The notes under the pieces are model-generated. The model saw nothing but the letters and a program-made list of their open reading frames with translations. It searched no databases and had not been told where the DNA came from. A program made the translations under genes and the position numbers. 11,202 nt of DNA from DASZGI01 sp035938995. GTDB lineage: Bacteria; Actinomycetota; Actinomycetes; Streptomycetales; Catenulisporaceae. The stretch spans positions 1 through 11,202 of the forward strand of contig NZ_DASZGI010000247.1 of NCBI RefSeq assembly GCF_035938995.1, read 5' to 3'. Of this stretch, positions 1 through 6,267 are shown one piece after another (position 1 is the stretch's first letter; every line of letters begins with the position of its first letter).

Positions 1-340
1 GCGTCAGCGAGACCTCGGCGCCGCGGTTGTCGGTGGCGCACTCGTCGCGACGGATGAGACCGCGCCGCTCCATACGCGCCAGATGGTGGGACAGCCGGCT
101 TCGCTCCCAGTCGATGGCCGCCGCCAGCTCCGATGAACGCAGCCGCCTGCCCTGCGTCTCGCTCAACGCCAGCAGTACGTGATAGTCGGCCGGTGACAGG
201 CTCGTCTCCTGCAGCAATTGCGCCCCCAGGAGCCTGCGCAGCTCGGCGGTCGTGTCGATCAGCGCCCGCCAGACCGCGAGTTCGTTGCTCGTCATCCGCC
301 GCCGCGCCACCGCGCCGACTACCCGCTCGCTGTCTCCCAC
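1..340 (-). CDS. MarR-family transcriptional regulator (3' end outside window)
   Basis: Reading the minus strand from GTG 340 gives an uninterrupted frame of about 113 residues that runs off the left edge. It has the MarR winged-helix layout: an N-terminal helix (ELAVWRALIDTTAELRRLL), then SPADYHVLLALSE, the recognition-helix region RSSELAAAIDWERSRLSHHL, and the wing segment MERRGLIRRDECATDNRGAEV. MarR proteins are usually about 150 residues, so roughly the last 35 are missing. These proteins are dimeric repressors that normally release DNA on binding a small ligand. The start is uncertain. GTG 340 has GGGG and GAGG upstream, in-frame GTG 349 lies 9 bp further up, and ATG 295 is a shorter alternative. 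The gene diverges from an alpha/beta hydrolase across a strong palindrome (360-398), so autoregulation and control of the hydrolase are the natural inference. Confidence 0.9.
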   Translation of the reverse strand, partial: MGDSERVVGAVARRRMTSNELAVWRALIDTTAELRRLLGAQLLQETSLSPADYHVLLALSETQGRRLRSSELAAAIDWERSRLSHHLARMERRGLIRRDECATDNRGAEVSLT

Positions 341-359
341 AGTCCTCACCCCAAACTCA

Positions 360-387
360 TTGACGCGTCAATCATAGCGCGAATGAT
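360..387 (+). promoter_or_regulatory. Predicted promoter of the alpha/beta hydrolase gene
   Basis: On the plus strand TTGACG (360-365) and AATGAT (382-387) are separated by 16 bp, mirroring the minus-strand promoter. Transcription would start near 394, about 59 nt before ATG 453. Because the operator symmetry produces the elements on both strands, the plus-strand promoter is plausible but its -10 box is weaker. Confidence 0.5.
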
Positions 388-398
388 TGACACGTCAA
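371..398 (-). promoter_or_regulatory. Predicted promoter of the marR-like gene
   Basis: On the minus strand TTGACG (398-393) is followed after 16 bp by TATGAT (376-371), a good match to vegetative sigma-70-type -35 and -10 boxes. Transcription would begin near 364, giving a leader of about 15-25 nt before the GTG starts. It lies wholly inside the palindrome. Confidence 0.65.
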
Positions 399-452
399 TT
401 TTGCCTGCTGTGCCGGTCAGCGCGCCCCTGACCGGCACAGGCGCGGGATGCG

Positions 453-1322
453 ATGGTGCACACTTGCGGTGTGATCACACGGGTCGAGGTTCGTGACGGT
501 GTCCGCCTGGCCACCTCTGACACCGGCAGCGGGCCCACGGTCGTGCTGCTGCACGGCTGGCCGGTCACCTCGCTGCACTGGCGCCACACCGTTCCCGCGT
601 TGGCCGCGGCCGGCCTGCGGGCACTGACCGCGGACCTGCGCGGCCTGGGCGCTTCCACGGACAGCACAGGCCAGTTCGCCAAGGCGGCCCTGGCCGATGA
701 TGTGATCGCCTTGGCCGACCATCTCGGCATCGAGCATTTCGCGGTAGTGGGGCACGACTGGGGCGGCACGGTCGGCTACCTGCTGGCCGCCGATCATCCC
801 GACAGGGTGCGCGCCCTGGTCGTGGAGGAGGAAGTACTGCCCGGCATCGACGTGCCCGTCCCCGAGCCGGGACGCAGCCACTACCCCGACTGGCACGGGC
901 CGTTCAACCGTCAGCCGGGCCTGGCCGAAAGCGTGCTGCCAGGACGAGAAGACGCCTACCACCGCGCGTTCCTGCGCCAAAGCGCGGGCCCGTGGCCGCT
1001 GTCCGAACCAGCGCAGCAGGCTTACCTTGACGCCTACCGACAACCATCCGTCCTGATCGCTGGCCTGGGCTACTACCGCACCGCGCGTGAAGACGCCCAG
1101 GCCGTCGCCGACCGATCTGCCACGCCGCTCACAATGCCGGTGCTCACCGTTGGCGGCCAATACGGCATGGGCACGGCCGTACACCAATGCCTCTCCCGCC
1201 TGGCCACCGACACCCGCCACCTGCAGATCCCCGAGGCCGGACACTATCCCGCCGAGCAGAACCCTGACCTGGTCAACCCCGGCCTGCTCGAGTTCCTCAC
1301 CCAACACCTCACCGGCGAGTAG
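453..1322 (+). CDS. Alpha/beta hydrolase, epoxide hydrolase/dehalogenase type
   Basis: This 289-residue cytosolic enzyme has the alpha/beta-hydrolase fold. HGWP (34-37) forms the oxyanion region. The nucleophile elbow GHDWGG (100-105) carries Asp102 instead of Ser, which marks the epoxide hydrolase/haloalkane and fluoroacetate dehalogenase group that forms an ester on aspartate. The catalytic His is His264 in AGHYPAEQNP. The usual late acid position reads GGQYGMG (234-240) with no acid. Glu126, 24 residues after the nucleophile, sits where LinB, DhaA and fluoroacetate dehalogenase keep theirs. The cap segment WHGPFNRQPGLAE and the YYR motif resemble epoxide hydrolases, so the substrate (epoxide or organohalide) is open. 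ATG 453 gives a normal N-terminus, but its ribosome site is weak. Expression is probably controlled by the divergent MarR protein. Confidence 0.93.
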   Translation: MVHTCGVITRVEVRDGVRLATSDTGSGPTVVLLHGWPVTSLHWRHTVPALAAAGLRALTADLRGLGASTDSTGQFAKAALADDVIALADHLGIEHFAVVGHDWGGTVGYLLAADHPDRVRALVVEEEVLPGIDVPVPEPGRSHYPDWHGPFNRQPGLAESVLPGREDAYHRAFLRQSAGPWPLSEPAQQAYLDAYRQPSVLIAGLGYYRTAREDAQAVADRSATPLTMPVLTVGGQYGMGTAVHQCLSRLATDTRHLQIPEAGHYPAEQNPDLVNPGLLEFLTQHLTGE

Positions 1323-1513
1323 AAGCCATACGCCAGGTGGGCCAATAGCACGTATGCGGTCGGGGTCTGCTCGGCGTGTGATGGCGCCGCGATCGTGTGG
1401 TGCTCGCGACGGCCGAAGGTCTGCGGGCGATGGCTTCCCGCAGGACTGTCCCGGGGCTATCGTCAGTGGCGTCGTCCCGGACCCCGGCGACAAGGTGCCG
1501 GACGATTGACGCG

Positions 1514-1532
1514 CCGGCTTCGGGAAAGCCGG
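1514..1532 (+). terminator. Possible hairpin terminator downstream of the hydrolase
   Basis: CCGGCTT (1514-1520) and AAGCCGG (1526-1532) form a perfect 7-bp stem with a 5-nt loop. There is no U-tract, which is common in high-GC actinobacteria. It lies about 190 bp after the hydrolase stop, so the assignment is tentative. Confidence 0.35.
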
Positions 1533-1860
1533 GATCCCCCTTGCCTGCATCGTTGATCGACGTAATCGTCGCAATACACGGCTCAGCGCGAGCAGTCCGC
1601 AGTCACACGTGCACTCGGTACGGCGCCATACGCGAAATGCCCGGGGCACGATCGTGCTCTTCTCCGGCCGTGACGAACCGGACCGGGACAGGCTTGGTTT
1701 TCGCGTGTCGGAACACGAACCCGAATACGATCGCGGCTTGCGAGACGACGCGGCTGCCGTGCTGCCACGCGAGGTGGAAGCCGCTGCCGGGCATCCGCAG
1801 AAGCCTGCGAACCCGTCCCAAATCAGGATCCGGATCCGGGTCAAGCCAACGCGCTGCGCG

Positions 1861-1874
1861 TATGTACGTACATA
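1861..1874. promoter_or_regulatory. Perfect 14-bp palindrome, possible operator
   Basis: TATGTACGTACATA is a perfect palindrome and locally AT-rich within very GC-rich DNA. It lies 111 bp upstream of the ATG at 1986, in the place expected for a promoter/operator. The binding protein is unknown and no regulator gene lies directly beside it. Confidence 0.45.
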
Positions 1875-1985
1875 GATTCGTTCGCTCCGATCGCAGGGAC
1901 GTTCCCCTGCCGAACCCGAACGGCCCCGCCCGGCCAGCGCAGGCCCCGCGGAGAACCTCACGTCGTCCACCAGGGAGAACCCCGC

Positions 1986-3011
1986 ATGGATAGGCAACCA
2001 GAACACGACCCGCGCGCGGACCGGTCCGCGCAGCCGGTTTTCCACCCCGCCGTCGGCGACGACGACCGGGAAACCCTGTTGCAGCATCCCGACATGCTCC
2101 TGCCGGCCGACAGCCGCGATCCCGCAGCGCGGACACCGCGCGGCCAGGGCGGCTCGGACTCCGCGCAAATCATCAGCCTATTGGTTTTCATCGCATCGTG
2201 TCTGGGACTGCTCGGCACGCTCGGCCTGGTGGCGAAAGGACGACTCAGCGGCGGCCACGCGGCCGTGCCGGCGATTGTTCAACAGCTCGGGATCACCATT
2301 GCGATCGTGCTGCTGCTGTGCCCTTTCGCGCTCGTAGCATCCCTCGCCGTCGGACGTGGCGCGCGCATTCGGCAGGTCCACGTGGCCGAACTCGCCGCCC
2401 GTCTGCGAAGGCACTACATCCTCCCGTGCGAAGACCTCGACGAGCCCGGCAGGGCGCTGCTCGCCAGGGCGCGGGCCGCGGCCGAGACCGTCGCCGGATC
2501 ACAGTCCTGCGCCCAAGGGCCGGTCGGCAGTGTCGCGCGCTCTGCCGTCCTCCCACATCTGGTGTGGGACCTCGCCGACGAGCTGGCCGAACTCACCCGT
2601 CAGCGCAGGCTCGTCGACCGGCTGACACCTGACGCGGGTCCGGCGACGAAAGCGGCCCTCGCGCCACGTATAGCAGCGCTCAACTCAGCCGCCGCCGCGC
2701 TGCACGACCGCGTCGATGCGCTGGAGGCGCACGCTCGGCAGGTCGTCGAACTCGAAGCCGCCCACCGGGACCTGGCCACGGCCCGCAAGCTTGCGGCCCA
2801 CGACCCGACACTCGACCTGCTCAGCAGGCGGACACTCGACGCGTTCGCCGCCGAGGACATCGCCCGCCTGGCGGATCCGGTGACCGCGCAACACGAACGA
2901 GCGGCCTTCGAAGCATCCGAAATCGCCGAATCCGCCCAACAACTGACCGACCTGGTAACTCATGCCCTGCCGCATGAGGTACCCCCTGCGGCCGAGAAGT
3001 CCGTATCCTGA
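1986..3011 (+). CDS. Unrecognised membrane protein with long helical C-terminal domain
   Basis: The protein has 341 residues and I do not recognise a family. Residues 1-58 are hydrophilic and acidic/proline-rich. Two hydrophobic segments follow (about 61-83 and 101-122), joined by a short loop, suggesting a membrane hairpin with both termini probably in the cytoplasm. Residues 130-335 are Ala/Leu/Arg/Glu-rich with heptad-like spacing (for example around 205-275), as expected for long helices or coiled coil. There is no enzymatic motif. ATG 1986 has GGGAG about 8 nt upstream. The gene stands alone on the plus strand and converges on the cytochrome b operon, with 168 bp between the stops. A structural or scaffolding role is conceivable but is only inference. 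Confidence 0.8.
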   Translation: MDRQPEHDPRADRSAQPVFHPAVGDDDRETLLQHPDMLLPADSRDPAARTPRGQGGSDSAQIISLLVFIASCLGLLGTLGLVAKGRLSGGHAAVPAIVQQLGITIAIVLLLCPFALVASLAVGRGARIRQVHVAELAARLRRHYILPCEDLDEPGRALLARARAAAETVAGSQSCAQGPVGSVARSAVLPHLVWDLADELAELTRQRRLVDRLTPDAGPATKAALAPRIAALNSAAAALHDRVDALEAHARQVVELEAAHRDLATARKLAAHDPTLDLLSRRTLDAFAAEDIARLADPVTAQHERAAFEASEIAESAQQLTDLVTHALPHEVPPAAEKSVS

Positions 3012-3179
3012 GCGGCGCGACCACCCGTCGGCATCCTGCTCACCGTCAAAGCCGTCCAGCTCAGCGGACACTGGCAGGGCCTCTCGCGCGCACGCCAGAC
3101 GCATCCCTTCGCGTCGGCGGCGCGACGGCTGCGAGCAGCACAGCCAGCGGCGCACCCGAGCGGGCCGGTTCGTGTCTCG
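3012..3179. other. Intergenic region between convergent genes
   Basis: This 168-bp stretch separates the stops of two convergent genes. It holds a short stem (CGTCG at 3112-3116 with CGACG at 3123-3127) but no strong terminator and no convincing gene. Confidence 0.5.
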
Positions 3180-4121
3180 TCAAGATTCACGCCGCTCCCG
3201 GTAATGCCGCCGCCAGATGAGCCGGTAGACCGGCAGCAGGCGCGGGATGGAGCGCAGCCCGGGGATGAAGGGTACGAACACGAAGAGCAGGACGAGGAGC
3301 GCCATGGTGCCCATGACCAGGGCGTCGGCGTTGGCACTGTGGTCGTACGGGGATATCTGGTACCAGAAGGTGTACAGCCACAGCCAGGCCTGGCCGGGGA
3401 AGTTCCCGGTCTCGTTCATCATTCCCCACTGCGTGCCCGTCAGGTGGTCGGCGCTGGCCTTCGCGGCCAGGTCGGAGCCGTCAGCGAGGAAGAGCAGCGG
3501 CAGGGTGTAGTCGCTCTGGTAGAACCCGCCCTCCGAGAGCAGCACACCGTCGAGCGACCCGGCCTGTGCCTGAACCAGCAGTTGGCCCAGCAGGATCGGG
3601 ACCGGGCCGTAGTCCCCGGCGGCGACTTTAGTCGGATCGCCGTTCGCCTTCGTCAGCGCGTCCGAGTAAACGCTGGTCCACTTGCCCTGTTGGTCCGCGC
3701 TCGCGCTGTCATAGGTGCTGAGCGCCGCGGCGACCTGTGCGCTCTGTGGCGCGGAGCCGAGCGGGCCGAGAACGAAGGCTTGGGCGGTGTCGATCGGGTG
3801 GGTGACCCCGGCGGCCTTGGCTAGGGACAGCGGCCCGAGTTTCTGGCCGTTGGCCGCGGCGTTGTACGGCGGGCCGTACCCGGCCGTGAGGCTGGAGCCG
3901 TCCAGTTCGGCCAGCGCGGTCGTGGTGAAGTCGCCGGGGTCGGCCTTGGCCCAGGCGGCGATCGTGAGCGGTTTGTCGTCCGGGGAGGAGAACACCGCGG
4001 CCAGCGCGAAGGTGAGGGCGAGGACCACGACCATGGCGATCGTGAACTCTTTGACCAGGTCGTAGGGCCGCGCGCCGAAGGAGTACGGGTCGGGCTCGGC
4101 GTCGCGCGTGCGGCGCCTCAT
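3180..4121 (-). CDS. Membrane-anchored partner protein of cytochrome b operon
   Basis: This 313-residue protein has one membrane span near the N-terminus (about 26-44) and one near the C-terminus (about 265-285). Between them lies a soluble domain of roughly 220 residues, rich in Ala, Ser, Asp and Gly and probably outside the membrane. The C-terminal stretch (FIPGLRSIPRLLPVYRLIWR) recalls the end of cytochrome b C-terminal domains, but there is no PEWY motif, no CXXCH haem site and no Rieske cysteine/histidine box. The start is ATG 4121, which overlaps the stop of the cytochrome b gene by 4 bp (ATGA). A longer frame upstream of it is only read-through of the other gene's coding sequence. Co-translation suggests it binds cytochrome b and supplies an extracytoplasmic domain. 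The function is not established from sequence. Confidence 0.82.
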   Translation of the reverse strand: MRRRTRDAEPDPYSFGARPYDLVKEFTIAMVVVLALTFALAAVFSSPDDKPLTIAAWAKADPGDFTTTALAELDGSSLTAGYGPPYNAAANGQKLGPLSLAKAAGVTHPIDTAQAFVLGPLGSAPQSAQVAAALSTYDSASADQQGKWTSVYSDALTKANGDPTKVAAGDYGPVPILLGQLLVQAQAGSLDGVLLSEGGFYQSDYTLPLLFLADGSDLAAKASADHLTGTQWGMMNETGNFPGQAWLWLYTFWYQISPYDHSANADALVMGTMALLVLLFVFVPFIPGLRSIPRLLPVYRLIWRRHYRERRES

Positions 4122-4858
4122 GAGCGGGGCGCCTGGTCGGCGTCCGGTACTGTGCTCAGCACCGGCTCGGGTATCGCCTCGGCGGTCGGGGCCGGTTCGG
4201 CGGAGCGCTCGCGCCGCGCGATCGGCGGCACGACACCGCGGTGGCGCACCAGCAGCAAGTGCCAGACCACCAGGATCCCGACGAGCGCCGGCAGCAGCAC
4301 GATGTGCCACATGAGCATCTGGCCGAAGTCCATGACGTTGAAGTACGCGCCGATACCCACCGCGTTCAGACCGTCCTTGGCCTGGGTGGCGATCCATTGC
4401 GAGTCGAAGTTCTGCTGGGCGAGGTAGCCGGTGAACGCAGTGCCGACCGAACCGAGGAACGCCACGGCCCCGGTGATCCAGGTCAGGGCCCTGCGTCCGC
4501 GCCAGGCGGCCATGAAGAACTTGCCCCACAGGTGGATGACCATGAAGGCCATGAACAACTCGACGCTCCACAGGTGCAGGCTATTGATGTAGTGCCCGAG
4601 GCTCGAGATGTGCCACCACGCCGGGCCGCGCAAGGCGAGAACCGTGCCAGACGCGAGGACGACCACGAATGCTGCGAGCGTGAGCACGCCGAATACGTAG
4701 ATCCAGGACGCCATGTACGCCGGTTGGGTGTCAGGCAGCAGCTTGTCCGGGGGCAGGGCGCGCACCGCGCGGCGCCGCACCGCGCCGGTCCATCCGCCCG
4801 TCGCCACCGGGGCCGGGGCGGGGGCCGTGGTCGGGTTCGTGGTCGACTGCCCGCTCAT
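4118..4858 (-). CDS. Cytochrome b6-type dihaem membrane protein (cytochrome b N-terminal domain)
   Basis: The 246-residue protein has four membrane helices (about 50-76, 92-115, 125-146 and 180-204), matching the N-terminal half of cytochrome b. Two histidine pairs for haems bL and bH are visible: His95/His109 in helix B (LHLW...VIHLW) and His185/His200 in helix D (MWHIVLLP...VVWHLLLVRHRG). The helix D spacing of 14 intervening residues is that of b6 rather than mitochondrial-type cytochrome b. The cysteine that attaches haem c(i) in b6 is replaced by Val55, and the PWDQ segment of the quinol site is not present (GYLAQQNFDSQW instead). The hydrophilic N-terminal 45 and C-terminal 40 residues are Pro/Ala-rich. 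ATG 4858 overlaps the preceding stop by 4 bp and the next start also overlaps by 4 bp. It probably transfers electrons across the membrane with quinol, but its acceptor is not encoded here. Confidence 0.9.
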   Translation of the reverse strand: MSGQSTTNPTTAPAPAPVATGGWTGAVRRRAVRALPPDKLLPDTQPAYMASWIYVFGVLTLAAFVVVLASGTVLALRGPAWWHISSLGHYINSLHLWSVELFMAFMVIHLWGKFFMAAWRGRRALTWITGAVAFLGSVGTAFTGYLAQQNFDSQWIATQAKDGLNAVGIGAYFNVMDFGQMLMWHIVLLPALVGILVVWHLLLVRHRGVVPPIARRERSAEPAPTAEAIPEPVLSTVPDADQAPRS

Positions 4859-5034
4859 TTGCGGTCGCGCCCCCTCGGGAAGGGCAGCACCAACGCCAGG
4901 ATGAAGACCAGCAGCATGACGCCGACGACCACGAGATTGGCCACGGATATCTGGATCACGCCCCAGTGCACGTAGTGTCCGGGGCTGTTCAGGTCGACGG
5001 GGGTGCCGAGGACCATGGGCAACATACCGATCAT
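4855..5034 (-). CDS. Small single-span membrane protein of cytochrome b operon
   Basis: This 59-residue protein has one transmembrane helix (about 26-52). A short N-terminal part containing NSPGHYVHWGVIQIS precedes it and a basic tail (PRGRDRK) follows, so the C-terminus should be cytoplasmic. I chose ATG 5034 because an AAAGGAG ribosome site lies 7 nt upstream, the best one in the window; a longer reading up to 5148 would add an unlikely tail. Its stop overlaps the cytochrome b start by 4 bp. Like the small subunits of cytochrome complexes it may stabilise the dihaem protein or help quinone or haem binding; His20 and His23 lie close to the membrane edge. This role is inferred from the operon. 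Confidence 0.85.
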   Translation of the reverse strand: MIGMLPMVLGTPVDLNSPGHYVHWGVIQISVANLVVVGVMLLVFILALVLPFPRGRDRK

Positions 5035-5052
5035 TTGCTTGCTCCTTTCGGC
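5034..5052 (-). promoter_or_regulatory. Strong ribosome binding site before the 59-aa gene
   Basis: On the minus strand AAAGGAG is followed by 7 nt and then ATG 5034. This fixes the start of the first of the three overlapping cytochrome genes and suggests that translation of all three is set here. Confidence 0.75.
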
Positions 5053-5096
5053 TGGACGAACAGGCGAAACGTGTGCCGAACGGGACACCGGAGCGG

Positions 5097-5630
5097 TCAT
5101 GACTGTCGCAGCCCCGCCGTGCGATGCACCACCACGCGAAAGCGCCACCTGGAGGGCCGCCGCAGCTTCGGAACTGACCCGGTCTCCACGGCCTCGTCTC
5201 CCGGCTCCCGCGCGCAGGACGCGGCGATCACCGATCTGTTCCGCTTCAACTGGCGCACCAGGGACGCCACCGCCCGCTCCTTGGCCGCGCGGGCCTGCGA
5301 GTCCAACGCCGCGCGCAGTCTCCGGCGGACCTGTTCACAGGCCAGCGAACTTTGACGGACGTCGTCGAGGGCCTGTTCCAAGGCGATATGGGCCGTGTTG
5401 ATCTCCCTCGGGTCGCCATCGCGTTGCGCCGCGTTCAGGCGATCGAGTGCGACGGCACGGTCATTGGACGCGGCGCTGCGGGCAAACTCCAGATGGGCTT
5501 GCCTCCGCAGCAACTCGTGCACCCAGGCCTGCCGCACGGTCCCCTCCGCGTCCCACACGATCTGCCCGGCCGACACCACTGACAGCGCTGCCACATCGGC
5601 CGCGCGGGAACCCCGCCGCCCCTTGAACAT
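5097..5630 (-). CDS. Unrecognised coiled-coil protein
   Basis: The gene encodes 177 residues from ATG 5630, which has GAGGGGGG 7 nt upstream. Residues 33-130 are almost wholly charged/Ala/Leu helix with heptad-like spacing, and the C-terminus is basic (KLRRPSRWRFRVVVHR). There is no signal peptide or membrane span. A short globular-looking start (ALSVVSAGQIVWDAEGTVRQAWV) precedes the helix. Third codon positions are strongly G/C, supporting real coding. It ends 62 bp before the cytochrome b operon on the same strand and may be co-transcribed with it, although the next gene has its own strong ribosome site. I do not recognise a family; a soluble oligomeric accessory protein is a guess. Confidence 0.7.
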   Translation of the reverse strand: MFKGRRGSRAADVAALSVVSAGQIVWDAEGTVRQAWVHELLRRQAHLEFARSAASNDRAVALDRLNAAQRDGDPREINTAHIALEQALDDVRQSSLACEQVRRRLRAALDSQARAAKERAVASLVRQLKRNRSVIAASCAREPGDEAVETGSVPKLRRPSRWRFRVVVHRTAGLRQS

Positions 5631-6267
5631 CACCGTGCCCCCCTCGGGCCCGGCCGGAACGGAATGGGCGCGTTCCCCGCCCACGGCGCGACGGGACACC
5701 CCACGGCATCCCGCACCGTCATCCAGGCGAGAACCAGGGTGAAAGGAGACAAGTTGAGATCGCAGTGAGACAGCGTCGCCATCGAACCCACCTTGCACGG
5801 GAAGGACGGGCAGCGAGGCAGATCTCGAGACCGGCGTGTGGTCCAGACCTAATCGGGAATTCGGTCAGGCTGCGTGAATGAACGCTCCACGCACAGTATG
5901 CAGCAACCCCGACATGTGGCGAAAGGACCGAAACGCTCCGCGACCGACCCAGCCCGGGTCACAACGAACTGACCGGCCGAACAGCCACTTCCCTCAAACC
6001 GCAGCGCGTGGAAAGGCGGGTGCCACGTGACGGTGACCGTGTGGGCCGTCTGGGCTGGTACCGCTGGTGGGATGGCCGCACGCTGCCGTAAGGCGCGCTG
6101 CAATTCCGATCCCTGCGGGCAGCCGACGCGCTCCTGTTCCGCTGCGCGCGGCGGGCATCGCACCGCGTTCCCGGAGCCCGATCGTGGGGCAGCGTTGAGG
6201 CATCGACGGCCTTGCGGGCAGTGCCGCCTGCGCGCGCGTATCCCGGACGACCTGCAGGAGATAGACT
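5631..6267. other. Divergent intergenic region of 637 bp
   Basis: This stretch separates the minus-strand coiled-coil/cytochrome cluster from the plus-strand gene at 6268, so both promoters should lie here, but I find no clear -35/-10 pair. A Cys-rich frame from GTG 6027 to 6275 (82 residues) has an AAGGCGGG-like site upstream and overlaps the next start by 8 bp. Its codon use is poorer than its neighbours' and it has no recognisable motif, so I do not call it a gene. Confidence 0.5.

Larger units (their letters stand above)
360..398. promoter_or_regulatory. Palindromic MarR operator between divergent genes
   Basis: Two 16-bp arms (360-375, TTGACGCGTCAATCAT; 383-398, ATGATTGACACGTCAA) are inverted repeats with a single mismatch around a 7-bp spacer. 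Each arm also contains its own 12-bp palindrome: TTGACGCGTCAA at 360-371 is perfect, and TTGACACGTCAA at 387-398 has one imperfect central pair. This nested symmetry suits two dimers of a winged-helix regulator such as the adjacent MarR protein. The site covers the predicted -35 and -10 elements of both flanking genes. The symmetry is seen directly; the identity of the binding protein is inferred from position. Confidence 0.85.
1323..1985. other. Gene-poor region of 663 bp
   Basis: Open frames here on both strands have irregular codon use and no recognisable motif, and none has a convincing ribosome site. The stretch holds a possible terminator (1514-1532), a perfect 14-bp palindrome (1861-1874) and the leader of the next gene. 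It may contain decayed coding sequence, but I cannot name a parent gene. Confidence 0.6.

Noticed and set aside
1397..1993. A 198-residue plus-strand frame before the membrane protein
   Set aside because: Low-complexity Arg/Pro/Ser content, no ribosome site and no motif; it also overlaps the leader and start of the real gene at 1986.
417..2168. A 583-residue open frame on the minus strand
   Set aside because: It runs antisense to the clearly real hydrolase gene, has no domain pattern, and is the expected product of high-GC coding on the other strand.
4121..4571. N-terminal extension of the anchored partner protein reaching 4571
   Set aside because: It is an out-of-frame reading of the cytochrome b gene; ATG 4121 with the ATGA overlap is the natural start.
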